A stretch of 64,000 bases of DNA from Chryseobacterium sp. G0162 (GTDB lineage: Bacteria; Bacteroidota; Bacteroidia; Flavobacteriales; Weeksellaceae). The stretch is from the NCBI RefSeq assembly GCF_003815715.1, contig NZ_CP033922.1:1248501-1312500 (forward strand), in the 5' to 3' direction. Under the pieces are notes generated by a model. The model made no database searches. It saw only the letters and a program-made list of their open reading frames with translations, and had not been told where the DNA came from. The position numbers and the translations under genes are program-made. Shown piece by piece: positions 18,329 through 26,365 of the stretch; position 1 is the stretch's first letter, and the number at the start of each line of letters is the position of its first letter.

Positions 18329-19123
18329 ATGTCTTTATACCAAAAAATTGCAGAAAAACTACAATATATAAGTCCGGATTTTTATAAGAAAAGATATTTT
18401 AAGACCTTAAACAATCTTAATAAAGATAATTTTTCGGAACGCAATGTAGAACCGGAACTGGTATGGATCAAAGAATACCTTCCAAAAAATGCTGTAATAC
18501 TGGACATTGGCGCCAATGTAGGAACTTTCCTATATCAACTGGAAAATAAATTAGACCACGAGCATATTTATGCTTTTGAGCCTAATAAAAAGCTTTACAC
18601 CAGACTGAAAAGATTATTCCCCACGATGAGGGTACTTCCTTTGGCACTTTCTGACGAAAATACAATTGCGGAATTCAAAGTTCCCATTATCAACGGAAAA
18701 ACCATCGCTTCCCGTGGAACCTTAAATACGGACTACAAAGAAAAAGGCGAAGAGAAAAGCTATACTGAGAAAGTAAAGGTTATCAAACTGGACGAATGGG
18801 CTGCTCTGGAACACTTCAACCGACTGGATTTTATCAAGATTGATGTTGAAGGCAATGAAATAAAGACTCTTTCGGGAGCTAAAGAAACCATCAGACAGTT
18901 TATGCCTACTTTAATGGTTGAGATGGAACAAAGGCATCACCAAACACCTATATGGAATGAAATCTCTGAAGTGGAACGCTGGGGATATGAAGTAAAGTAC
19001 CTGAACAGGAACACCTTTACCCTTGAAACCCTTACAGAGAATATTCTGCTACAAAATACAAACGACGAAAAAAATAAAACTCAGTACATCAACAATATTA
19101 TTTTTATACCTAAAAACCCTTAA
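18329..19123 (+). CDS. FkbM family methyltransferase
   Basis: 264-aa SAM-dependent methyltransferase of the FkbM family, which O-methylates sugars or natural products. The SAM-binding motif I is VILDIGANVGTF at about residues 53-64, and the FkbM hallmark FIKIDVEGNE is near 168-177. The ATG at 18329 lies about 22 bp after the promoter box. Only 9 bp separate it from the flippase gene, so I infer that it methylates a sugar of the surface glycan that the flippase exports. Confidence 0.9.
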   Translation: MSLYQKIAEKLQYISPDFYKKRYFKTLNNLNKDNFSERNVEPELVWIKEYLPKNAVILDIGANVGTFLYQLENKLDHEHIYAFEPNKKLYTRLKRLFPTMRVLPLALSDENTIAEFKVPIINGKTIASRGTLNTDYKEKGEEKSYTEKVKVIKLDEWAALEHFNRLDFIKIDVEGNEIKTLSGAKETIRQFMPTLMVEMEQRHHQTPIWNEISEVERWGYEVKYLNRNTFTLETLTENILLQNTNDEKNKTQYINNIIFIPKNP

Positions 19124-19132
19124 AACAACTTT

Positions 19133-20611
19133 ATGAGCGTAGTAGCGAGACAAGGCTTCAAATATTCCATTATCGGTTATATTGGTTTTTTGCTGGGTAC
19201 AGTTTCTGCAATATTCATCTTTCCCAATGACTTCGAATTTTATGGAAAACTCCGCTACAGTATGCAAACTGCAGAAATGCTTGTTCCTTTCGTTGTTTTT
19301 GGAATTTCTTATGCGAATGTAAAATTTTTTCATTCTTTACAGAAAGATGGTAAAAATCAGAATATGCTTTCCTTATCGCTTGTTACTGTTTTAATTAACT
19401 TCATTATATTTTCCATTATATTTTTTGTTCTTCCTTACTTTTATCCCAAGTTCATTCATTCGGAAGCCTGGAAAATTAAAAAAATTATCTTACCTCTTAT
19501 TTTAGTTTTATCTATCTGTGCTATTTTCAATAAATACACTTCTAATTATAAAAGGATTGTTGTTTCTAATATCTTTGACAATCTATTCCCTAAAATAGCC
19601 AATTTGGGAGCATTCTGTCTGTTCTTTTATTTTTCTCTGTCTCAGAATATAGCATTGGCTTTCTTCTTTGGAATGTTTACCTTAATGCTTTTCGGATATA
19701 TTTATTATACCAATAAACTTGAGAAAATCCATTTTGACATCAGTACAGATTATTTTAAGAAAGACAATTTCTGGAAAGAATTTCTAAACTACAGTTTCTT
19801 TGGCTTTCTGGGAACATTTGGAAATTACCTGGCGATTAATAGCTTTATGATCGGAGAGTTTATGGGTATGGAAGAAAATGGTATTTATTCTGTATTATAT
19901 GCTCTTATTTCATTGATCTCTATTCCACAGCTGGGTTTATTTAATATTTCAGCACCCATTATCAGTAAACATCTTGCTGATGGTGACATGGAAGGCCTGG
20001 ATAAGTTCCATAAGAAGACTTCATTAACGTTATATTTTCTGGGAGCGGTATTATTTTCCTGCATTATGGTCGGGTTTCCTTACCTGACTCAGTTTATGCC
20101 AAAAAATGGGGTAATGCTCAGAGAATATGAACCGGTTGTATGGATCTGGGGATCTGCAGTTTTAATTGACTTAGCCACAGGATTCAACGGAAATATCATC
20201 TCTCTTTCAAAGTATTACAGATTCAACATTCTGGTGATGCTTTTATTAGCCGGATTAACGATTGGGCTGAACTATTATTTCATCAAAAATACAGACTTGA
20301 AACTTATCGGAATTGCTTTATCCACAGCCATTTCCCTTACGATTTATAATGTTGTTAAAATCTTATTCAACTATATTCTTTTCAAAGTTTCACCATTGAG
20401 TATCGAAATGATCTTCATTTCAATCATTTGTACTTTAGCGATTACTGTAGCCATTGTTTTGCCTAATTTCAACAGCAACTTCATCAATCTGATCTACAAA
20501 CCTGCTGTAGTACTCCTATTAATCTATATTGGAAACTACTTTACAAAGATTTTCCCAATAGAGGATTATCTGAATATGAGGTTTATTAAGAGTATTTTTA
20601 AGTTTAAATAA
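19133..20611 (+). CDS. Polysaccharide flippase, Wzx/MATE-like (MOP superfamily)
   Basis: 492-aa membrane protein with about 14 hydrophobic segments and the N-terminal layout of O-antigen/polysaccharide flippases (RQGFKYSIIGYIGFLLGTVSA). It would flip lipid-linked oligosaccharide across the inner membrane. It is co-transcribed with the FkbM methyltransferase and converges on two minus-strand glycosyltransferase genes, which suggests a small glycan assembly locus. No polymerase (Wzy) or ligase is seen in the window. Confidence 0.9.
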   Translation: MSVVARQGFKYSIIGYIGFLLGTVSAIFIFPNDFEFYGKLRYSMQTAEMLVPFVVFGISYANVKFFHSLQKDGKNQNMLSLSLVTVLINFIIFSIIFFVLPYFYPKFIHSEAWKIKKIILPLILVLSICAIFNKYTSNYKRIVVSNIFDNLFPKIANLGAFCLFFYFSLSQNIALAFFFGMFTLMLFGYIYYTNKLEKIHFDISTDYFKKDNFWKEFLNYSFFGFLGTFGNYLAINSFMIGEFMGMEENGIYSVLYALISLISIPQLGLFNISAPIISKHLADGDMEGLDKFHKKTSLTLYFLGAVLFSCIMVGFPYLTQFMPKNGVMLREYEPVVWIWGSAVLIDLATGFNGNIISLSKYYRFNILVMLLLAGLTIGLNYYFIKNTDLKLIGIALSTAISLTIYNVVKILFNYILFKVSPLSIEMIFISIICTLAITVAIVLPNFNSNFINLIYKPAVVLLLIYIGNYFTKIFPIEDYLNMRFIKSIFKFK

Positions 20612-20646
20612 GACTTAGAAGATAAAAACAACAGAACAAGACCAAT

Positions 20647-21693
20647 TTAATCAGCAATAAGGCTGTTTAATACCTGTTCTAATCTGCTTTGGACTTCTGA
20701 CTTACCGTAATTTTTTTGAAAATCGAAACGGGTGTTTATAAGCCCATTCATCTGCTCAAGGATATTTTCTTTTTCGGGAAAAATGAAATTCAGTTTTGAT
20801 GGGTAATTTTTGGGGAAAACAGCCAGTTTTCCGTAGGCAATAGCATCACCAAGGTTCCCTGTCATCTTGGTTTTCCCATACGTTTCTTTTATGCTGAAAA
20901 ATTCCGTTTCCTGTTGAATCGGACACCAAAGTACATCTGCCTTCTGCATCCATGCCTCAAAGTCTTCCGACGAGACTCTTTCTGGAAAATAGTTTACAGA
21001 GATATTCTCCGGCAAGTGTGAAGACAGGCGTTCAAGTTGTTTTAATTCATAATTCTGGGCTTTTCCAAGAAAAATAAATTCACATTTTTGATCCGATCTT
21101 ATCTTCTGAATGGCTGCAAAAATATGGGCATAATCTCTCCTCTTCTGAGAAACACCACCCGGAATAACAATCATGAGACTTTCATTCTCAGATGACACAT
21201 AGTCTCTGGCATAAAAAAGAGGCAGAAACTGATGCCTGTCAGAGATCAGCGCTTCATCCAGTACTATCAGAGATTTTGATTGCTGATACACTTTACCAGC
21301 ATACAATAATCCTTCTTTCCACCATAGTTTTAGTCTGTAGATGACATCACCTTTGAATACATTTGTTATTAAATCAAGTTTTGAGGCTCTGGTAAAATTG
21401 AGATTATGAGTAATAACAGCCGTATTGTATTTTTTTGTTATCGCTAAAAATGTATTGAAAAAACGATGAACAGTTCCGATAATAACCAAATCATATTCTC
21501 TGGTCTTCAGCTGATCTAAAATCATAGAACTATCCGACAGAAAAACCTTTGATCCGGTCTCACGGATCTGATCCTTGATCCTTTTGGAAAAATAATAATC
21601 TACACTGAAATTCTGAGATCCCTCCATGACATTCATGAAAGCCTGTACTATTTCTGCGTGGGTATCTATTTCTATGTAGGCTATTTTTTTCAC
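20647..21693 (-). CDS. Putative glycosyltransferase
   Basis: 348-aa protein that looks like a divergent GT-B glycosyltransferase. The second half has the pattern LMIVIPGGVSQKRRDYAHIFAAIQ, then CEFIFLGKAQNYELKQL and ADVLWCPIQQ, as in GT4-type enzymes where a beta-strand-Gly loop and the ADV-P block bind the nucleotide sugar. A canonical E-x7-E is not clear, so donor and acceptor are unknown. It lies near a GT2 gene on the same strand, with a repeated palindromic element in the spacer. Confidence 0.65.
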   Translation of the reverse strand: MKKIAYIEIDTHAEIVQAFMNVMEGSQNFSVDYYFSKRIKDQIRETGSKVFLSDSSMILDQLKTREYDLVIIGTVHRFFNTFLAITKKYNTAVITHNLNFTRASKLDLITNVFKGDVIYRLKLWWKEGLLYAGKVYQQSKSLIVLDEALISDRHQFLPLFYARDYVSSENESLMIVIPGGVSQKRRDYAHIFAAIQKIRSDQKCEFIFLGKAQNYELKQLERLSSHLPENISVNYFPERVSSEDFEAWMQKADVLWCPIQQETEFFSIKETYGKTKMTGNLGDAIAYGKLAVFPKNYPSKLNFIFPEKENILEQMNGLINTRFDFQKNYGKSEVQSRLEQVLNSLIAD

Positions 21694-21716
21694 TGACCGA
21701 TTGGAATTATTTTTAA

Positions 21717-21783
21717 TTTTTGGCTAAAGCCGGTTGAATTTTTATTTTGTATTAAACGGACTAAAGTCCGTTTCTATTGATGT
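21717..21783. repeat. Bipartite palindromic intergenic repeat, copy 1
   Basis: It contains GGCTAAAGCC, a spacer of about 27 bp, then AAACGGACTAAAGTCCGTTT, a palindrome apart from its AA centre, and TCTATTGA. A second copy lies at 35087-35150. The outer arm pair differs between copies in a compensating way (A-T here, G-C there). Confidence 0.75.
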
Positions 21784-21801
21784 TTATATTGGTTTACAGC
21801 A

Positions 21802-22656
21802 TTACATTTTCAGCCATTTTTTCTTCAGCATTTTCCAGCGTTGATCGTTAACGGCTTTTTGTTCTTCTTTTGAAATTTTAAGTTCCAGTTTTTTAGCCTT
21901 ACAACCTTCATAGGATTTCACAATATCAAAGAAAAATGATGGAGATTTGCTTTTCATTGCTTCCTTTAATGAGGCAATATAAGCCAGAAATCTGTTCAAT
22001 CCTAAAAAATAGAAATAACGCCCGTAATAATCGGCTGGTCTTATGGTATAATCCGCTCCTTTTACTTTAATAAGCTTTACATGAAGTTCAGGTAAGACAA
22101 CTTCTTTCCAGCCTAAATGCTCCAATAGAATAGAATCTATATTATCCCAGCCTAATGTTTCCCTTAAGCCTCCCATCTGAACAAAACATTCTTTCCGGTA
22201 AGCCTTCATAGGGCCTCTTACATGATGCTTATTAGAATTCCCTTCATATACCCAGTTTCCATCTTTTTCTACGTAGAGCAACCCTCCTACCAATCCGTAT
22301 TCGGGATTGTTATTAAAAGCTTTTTCTACAGTTTCCAGATAATTTTCAGGAAGAATAATATCGGCATCAAATTTACAAATGATATGGAAATCATCTACTG
22401 ACTGTGTCTGCAAACCTTTTTTGAAAGCATGAACTACTTTTGAACCGGGTTGATGTTCTGATTTTTGAAGATTAATGGTTTCAAAACGGGAATCAGGTGC
22501 AGTATATTTTCTGATAACATCAGAAGTACCGTCTGTGGAACCGTCATTAACGACTACCACTTTAAAATCCTTACTACTTTGCTGCTGTAAGGAGTCCAGA
22601 GTGAAGGAGAGGTTCTGCTCTTCGTTATGGGCAGGAATAATAATTAAAAACCTCAC
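21802..22656 (-). CDS. Glycosyltransferase family 2
   Basis: 284-aa GT-A-fold transferase. The N-terminus IIPAHNEEQNLSFTLDSL and VVVVNDGSTDGT are the nucleotide-binding part, and KFDADIILPENYL near residue 100 supplies the metal-binding DxD. The REC-x-x-QMGG and GWDNIDSILLEHLGW blocks resemble the acceptor end of GT2 enzymes. It has no membrane segment. It most likely adds a sugar to the surface glycan handled by the neighbouring flippase and methyltransferase. Confidence 0.9.
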   Translation of the reverse strand: MRFLIIIPAHNEEQNLSFTLDSLQQQSSKDFKVVVVNDGSTDGTSDVIRKYTAPDSRFETINLQKSEHQPGSKVVHAFKKGLQTQSVDDFHIICKFDADIILPENYLETVEKAFNNNPEYGLVGGLLYVEKDGNWVYEGNSNKHHVRGPMKAYRKECFVQMGGLRETLGWDNIDSILLEHLGWKEVVLPELHVKLIKVKGADYTIRPADYYGRYFYFLGLNRFLAYIASLKEAMKSKSPSFFFDIVKSYEGCKAKKLELKISKEEQKAVNDQRWKMLKKKWLKM

Positions 22657-22682
22657 GGAGTAATTTATAAGTAATGAATGAT

Positions 22683-22717
22683 AAGTGATAAATGATGAAA
22701 ACCATCACTTATCACTT
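22683..22717. repeat. Imperfect inverted repeat between aspA and the GT2 gene
   Basis: AAGTGATAAATGATG and CATCACTTATCACTT pair over about 15 bp with mismatches. It may be a terminator for aspA, but it has no clear T-run. Confidence 0.4.
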
Positions 22718-22733
22718 ATTGATTGTTTTTATA

Positions 22734-24134
22734 TTATTTGTTGTGTGGCATCAGCATGTTTTTCGGATCAAGGATTTCATCCAGCTTTTCCTGAGAAAGG
22801 ATCCCTTTCTCTAAAACAAGATTGTATACGCTTTTCCCAGTCTCCAATGCTTCTTTTGCAATCTGTGTAGATTGTTTATAACCGATATAAGGATTCAATG
22901 CCGTTACAATTCCGATGCTGTGTTTTACCATATTCAGGCATACTTCTTTGTTGGCTGTAATTCCTACTACACACTTATCACGAAGGGTATCCAATGCATT
23001 GCAAAGGAAATTGATATTTTCCATGATTGCATGAGAAAGAACCGGTTCCATTACATTAAGCTGTAGCTGTCCTGCTTCTGCTGCAAACGTTACCGTTAAA
23101 TCGTTTCCAATTACTTTGAAGCAAACCTGATTCACCACTTCCGGGATAACAGGATTTACTTTACCCGGCATAATAGATGAACCAGGCTGCATTGGCGGAA
23201 GGTTGATTTCAAAAAGTCCCGCTCTTGGTCCTGATGAAAGTAATCTTAAATCATTACAGATTTTTGATAATTTTACCGCCAGACGCTTCATAGCTGAAGA
23301 ATAAATCACATAAGATCCTGTATCCGGTGTAGCTTCTACCAGGTTAGGTGCAGAAATAATAGGAAACCCTGTGATCTGAGCTAAATTTTTAGCACAAAGT
23401 GTAGCATACCCAACCGGAGCATTTAACCCTGTCCCGATGGCTGTAGCTCCCATATTTACTTCTACGAAAAGATCTGCATTATTGTTTAGTTTGGAAATAT
23501 CTTCTTCCAAGGTAGCAGCATAAGCTTCGAATTCCTGGCCTAATGTCATAGGAACAGCATCCTGAAGCTGAGTACGTCCCATTTTAATAACATCATGGAA
23601 CTCCTGCCCTTTTGTACGGAAAGCAGCTATGATTTTCTCCAATCTTTCTACCAAACCGATATTCATCTGCAACAGCCCCATTTTGATGGCTGTAGGATAA
23701 GCATCGTTCGTTGATTGCGAAAGGTTGATATGGTCGTTAGGTGAACAGAATTCGTATTCTCCTTTATTTTTCCCTAATTTTTCCAATACTACATTGGCAA
23801 TTACTTCATTCGCATTCATGTTGATTGAAGTTCCTGCTCCTCCCTGGATCATATCTACCGGAAACTGGTCATGATATTTCCCTGCTACAATCTCATCACA
23901 TGCTTCTGCTATTTTGAAATATAGGCTTTCATCAAGAAGTCCTAATTCATAATTGGTTTTTGCGGCAGCTTTTTTTACGAAAGCCAGTCCTTTGATAAAA
24001 TCCGGATATGAAGACAAAAGCTGTCCCGAAATTTTGAAGTTGTTGATTGCTCTTTGCGTCTGCACTCCATAATAAGCATCTAAAGGCACGTTCAGTTCGC
24101 CTAATAGATCACTTTCTTTTCTGAAATTTTCCAT
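22734..24134 (-). CDS. aspA: Aspartate ammonia-lyase
   Basis: 466-aa homotetrameric lyase that converts L-aspartate to fumarate and ammonia. The superfamily signature GSSIMPGKVNP is at 318-328 and supplies the catalytic Ser of the flexible loop. Earlier blocks GTSINMNANEV (101-111) and STNDAYPTAI (141-150) match the aspartase/fumarase family, and the N-terminal GELNVPLDAYYGVQTQRA favours aspartase over fumarase. A -7-like TATCTTTA lies upstream. It stands alone between the amidase and the GT2 gene. Confidence 0.94.
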   Translation of the reverse strand: MENFRKESDLLGELNVPLDAYYGVQTQRAINNFKISGQLLSSYPDFIKGLAFVKKAAAKTNYELGLLDESLYFKIAEACDEIVAGKYHDQFPVDMIQGGAGTSINMNANEVIANVVLEKLGKNKGEYEFCSPNDHINLSQSTNDAYPTAIKMGLLQMNIGLVERLEKIIAAFRTKGQEFHDVIKMGRTQLQDAVPMTLGQEFEAYAATLEEDISKLNNNADLFVEVNMGATAIGTGLNAPVGYATLCAKNLAQITGFPIISAPNLVEATPDTGSYVIYSSAMKRLAVKLSKICNDLRLLSSGPRAGLFEINLPPMQPGSSIMPGKVNPVIPEVVNQVCFKVIGNDLTVTFAAEAGQLQLNVMEPVLSHAIMENINFLCNALDTLRDKCVVGITANKEVCLNMVKHSIGIVTALNPYIGYKQSTQIAKEALETGKSVYNLVLEKGILSQEKLDEILDPKNMLMPHNK

Positions 24135-24172
24135 TACAGATATTTTACTGTTTTTGATCGTTTAAAGATAGC

Positions 24173-24198
24173 AAAAACGCATCGATCCGATGCGCTTT
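24173..24198 (-). terminator. Terminator after the amidase gene
   Basis: On the minus strand CGCATCG-GAT-CGATGCG forms a 7-bp stem followed by TTTTT. It lies immediately upstream of the aspA promoter region. Confidence 0.75.
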
Positions 24199-24206
24199 AA
24201 TTTGAA

Positions 24207-25232
24207 TTATTTTACTGAATATTTTACATTTAAAGCTTGTAATATTGCCCATGTTTCGGCATCCATAATTCCGTCATAATTTTGTGGGCGGAAATGATAC
24301 TGAAATGCTTCAATAGTCTTCTTAGTAGCATCATCCCATTTTCCGCTCAATTCTATTCCATATCCGAATTTTTGTAATGCAGTCTGTATAGTGAAAATAA
24401 AGACCGTATCACTATACTTTGCCGGAAGTTCTGTTTGCGCAAGCTCGAAGTAGTTTTGTTTTGCTGCCTCATCATACCACATTCCTATCTGGTATTCGTC
24501 ATATAATTTTTTCCATGGGAACATGGGTCCCGGATCTTGTTTTCTTGTAGGAGCAATATCTGCATGACCAATAACATTGGTTGCCGGAATCTGATATCTT
24601 GTTACAATATCTTTTGCCAATGCTGCCACTTTTCTTACCTGTGCATCACTGAAAGGAACAAAAATCCTTTTCCCTGTAGCATCCGTAGTAAAGCCAGGAT
24701 TCACAATTTCTATTCCTATAGAAGTATCATTAAGATTCTTATCAGCTCTCCATGAGCTTACTCCTGCATGATAGGCACGCTTATTCTCATCTACCAATTG
24801 GTAGATTTCATTATCTCCTGTATTGTTTACCAGGTAATGGGCACTTACTCCCGGCTGGGTAAGAACGGTAATAGACTTGTCATCAGGAAGCACTGTATAA
24901 TGCATGATCAGATAACGTTGTCTGAAGTTCTGTGCCATGGCAGGGAAATAAGTTTTTACGACTTTATATCCTGCAGGTTTTGCCGAGACAATAGAACCAT
25001 AACTTGCCGTATTATCATTTTTTGCTGGGTCTGCTATATTAGTAGTAAAAAAGTCTACTCCATGATCACTTACAACTTTTGGTTTTGGAGCTTCAGGAGT
25101 TGGGGTCTTTACTGCTGTTTTTGGCTGTGCCACGGGGGTTTTCGGTTGGTAGGTATTTTTTTTCACATTTTTCTGAGAAGTACATGAAAAAACTAAAGTG
25201 CTTAATCCGATGATATATAATGTTTTACGCAT
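24207..25232 (-). CDS. N-acetylmuramoyl-L-alanine amidase lipoprotein (AmiD-like)
   Basis: 341-aa envelope lipoprotein: signal with lipobox LVFSC (Cys at about 17), a Pro/Lys-rich linker (about 20-55), an amidase_2 domain and a C-terminal peptidoglycan-binding domain (LQKFGYGIELSGKWDDATKKTIEAFQ). Zinc ligands and catalytic residues are seen in LIMHYTV, the HAGVSSWR His, the GIEIVNPG Glu and HADIAPTRKQDPG. It cleaves the amide between MurNAc and the stem peptide in cell-wall recycling. It has its own -7 box and terminator. Confidence 0.93.
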   Translation of the reverse strand: MRKTLYIIGLSTLVFSCTSQKNVKKNTYQPKTPVAQPKTAVKTPTPEAPKPKVVSDHGVDFFTTNIADPAKNDNTASYGSIVSAKPAGYKVVKTYFPAMAQNFRQRYLIMHYTVLPDDKSITVLTQPGVSAHYLVNNTGDNEIYQLVDENKRAYHAGVSSWRADKNLNDTSIGIEIVNPGFTTDATGKRIFVPFSDAQVRKVAALAKDIVTRYQIPATNVIGHADIAPTRKQDPGPMFPWKKLYDEYQIGMWYDEAAKQNYFELAQTELPAKYSDTVFIFTIQTALQKFGYGIELSGKWDDATKKTIEAFQYHFRPQNYDGIMDAETWAILQALNVKYSVK

Positions 25233-25261
25233 CAGTTTGGTTTTTTATCAATTTATTAGCT

Positions 25262-25269
25262 CAAAAATA
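25262..25269 (-). promoter_or_regulatory. -7 box of the amidase gene
   Basis: TATTTTTG on the minus strand fits TAnnTTTG, about 30 bp before the ATG. It lies back to back with the tRNA promoter. Confidence 0.45.
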
Positions 25270-25291
25270 CACAAAAAATTCTTGAAATTTA

Positions 25292-25323
25292 TTTGGTAAA
25301 TAAAGAAATCTATTCTATATTTG
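25292..25323 (+). promoter_or_regulatory. Full Bacteroidota promoter for the tRNA-Ser/Pro/Arg cluster
   Basis: TTTG (25292-25295), a 20-bp spacer, then TATATTTG (25316-25323) fit both halves of the Bacteroidota consensus. The start of tRNA-Ser is 45 bp downstream. Confidence 0.75.
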
Positions 25324-25367
25324 CACTCGCAATAACGGAACAACGATCATTAAAAAATAAACAAAAA

Positions 25368-25452
25368 GGAGGGTTGCCAGAGTGGTTAATGGAGCAGTTT
25401 GCTAAACTGTCGACGCGAAAGTGTCGCAAGGGTTCGAATCCCTTACCCTCCG
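25368..25452 (+). tRNA. tRNA-Ser(GCT)
   Basis: 85-nt class II tRNA. The acceptor GGAGGGT pairs with ACCCTCC, and the anticodon loop TTGCTAA gives GCT. It has a long variable arm and the T-loop GGTTCGAATCC. The discriminator is G and CCA is not encoded. It is first in a Ser-Pro-Arg array. Confidence 0.96.
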
Positions 25453-25466
25453 CACTCTATATATCT

Positions 25467-25541
25467 CGGGGCGTAGCGTAGTCCGGTCATCGCGCCTGGT
25501 TTGGGACCAGGAGGTCGCAGGTTCGAATCCTGCCGCCCCGA
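25467..25541 (+). tRNA. tRNA-Pro(TGG), copy 1
   Basis: 75 nt. The acceptor CGGGGCG pairs with CGCCCCG, and the anticodon arm CCTGG-TTTGGGA-CCAGG reads TGG. Two identical copies follow at 29114 and 29381. Confidence 0.96.
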
Positions 25542-25582
25542 CTTTTTTAATGTGCTTATTATAAGCGAGAATCAACTTCTAA

Positions 25583-25656
25583 GGGTGCGTAGCTCAGCTG
25601 GATAGAGCATCTGCCTTCTAAGCAGACGGTCAAAGGTTCGAATCCTTTCGCGCTCA
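25583..25656 (+). tRNA. tRNA-Arg(TCT), copy 1
   Basis: 74 nt. The acceptor GGGTGCG pairs with CGCGCTC through G-U wobbles, and the anticodon arm TCTGC-CTTCTAA-GCAGA reads TCT. Two identical copies follow at 29200 and 29468. Confidence 0.96.
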
Positions 25657-25693
25657 CAAAACCTCATCATTTTATGGTGAGGTTTTTTGTTTT
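25657..25693 (+). terminator. Terminator of the first tRNA array
   Basis: AAAACCTCATCA and TGGTGAGGTTTT form a stem followed by a T-rich tail, directly after tRNA-Arg. Confidence 0.85.
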
Positions 25694-25754
25694 ATTACCA
25701 TTCTTTATTTTAAAGCTTAGATTATCAAGGATAAAACATTCCTATTTTTTAATC

Positions 25755-25796
25755 CGGTTAAAGGTTCGAATCCTTCTGCGATTACAAAACCTCATT
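25755..25796 (+). repeat. Degenerate tRNA-Arg 3' end fragment
   Basis: GGTTAAAGGTTCGAATCC followed by TTCTGCG and ACAAAACCTCAT repeats the T-arm, acceptor end and terminator start of the tRNA-Arg at 25637-25670, with a few changes and no 5' half. It marks the left side of the island carrying the defensin-like peptide. The rest of 25797-26017 shows no gene. Confidence 0.7.
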
Positions 25797-26017
25797 TTCT
25801 GTTTATATTATGAATATATTGATTTTCCAATAATTTATTCACAGTCAGCTTAATTCTAAACTAAACCTAACAAGAAGCCCTATCTCTTCTCTAAGCAAAT
25901 AGTCGATAGAATCAACATTTCACACTCGCAACAGAGGTTATCATCTAAGTTCTATCTTTAAAGTTTTTAATCATAATTTTATCATAAACATTTTTTCACT
26001 CATAAAGGATATTTTTA

Positions 26018-26025
26018 TATATTTG
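26018..26025 (+). promoter_or_regulatory. -7 box of the defensin-like peptide gene
   Basis: TATATTTG is an exact TAnnTTTG match. It predicts a start near 26031, leaving a leader of about 24 nt before the GTG. No clear -33 element is seen. Confidence 0.6.
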
Positions 26026-26054
26026 GTTCACTAACCTATAAAAAAACAATTACC

Positions 26055-26249
26055 GTGAAAACATTCAAAAAACAACACAGTGCTCTAAAGAGAAATGAAT
26101 TGAAAACTATTTTAGGAGGAACCTTACCAAATCAATGTATTCCACGATTTTGTAGAGATTTATGTAAGGAGCAAGGTTTTGAACAAGGAGGTTGTGACCC
26201 TAACGGACTATGCTTATGTGGTCCGTTCCCAAACCCAAATGACTTGTAA
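26055..26249 (+). CDS. Double-glycine-leader peptide with CS-alpha-beta (defensin-like) cysteine pattern
   Basis: 64-aa precursor starting at GTG. Residues 1-22 form a bacteriocin-type leader (LKRNELKTILGG at 11-22) that should be cut after Gly22 during export by a C39-peptidase ABC transporter. The predicted 42-aa core has six cysteines at 28, 33, 37, 47, 53 and 55: C-x4-C-x3-C-x9-C-x5-C-x-C. From the second Cys on this is exactly the spacing of insect defensins, including a gamma-core-like G-G-C-x5-C. The core is net acidic (about -2), unlike most defensins, so a killing role is not assured; signalling or a protease-inhibitor role is possible. It has its own promoter and terminator. No exporter or immunity gene is next to it. 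Confidence 0.75.
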   Translation: MKTFKKQHSALKRNELKTILGGTLPNQCIPRFCRDLCKEQGFEQGGCDPNGLCLCGPFPNPNDL

Positions 26250-26275
26250 AATATAAATCTTAATATTTATAAACA

Positions 26276-26312
26276 ACAAAAGCCTTACAATTTGAATTGT
26301 AAGGCTTTTATT
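26276..26312. terminator. Bidirectional terminator, peptide gene and metallopeptidase
   Basis: AAAGCCTTACAA-tttgaa-TTGTAAGGCTTTT is a perfect 12-bp stem flanked by A-rich and T-rich runs, between two convergent genes. Confidence 0.85.
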
Positions 26313-26365
26313 ATTCAACAATACCACCTGATTATTATATTCTATTTTTCACTTATGATGTCTGG

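Noticed and set aside
24768..25187. 139-aa ORF opposite the amidase gene
   Set aside because: The amidase frame has all catalytic motifs and a lipobox; the antisense frame is Cys/Ile-rich shadow sequence.
25293..25481. 62-aa plus-strand ORF with GGLPEWLMEQFAKL
   Set aside because: It reads through the promoter and body of tRNA-Ser and is a typical false translation of that gene.
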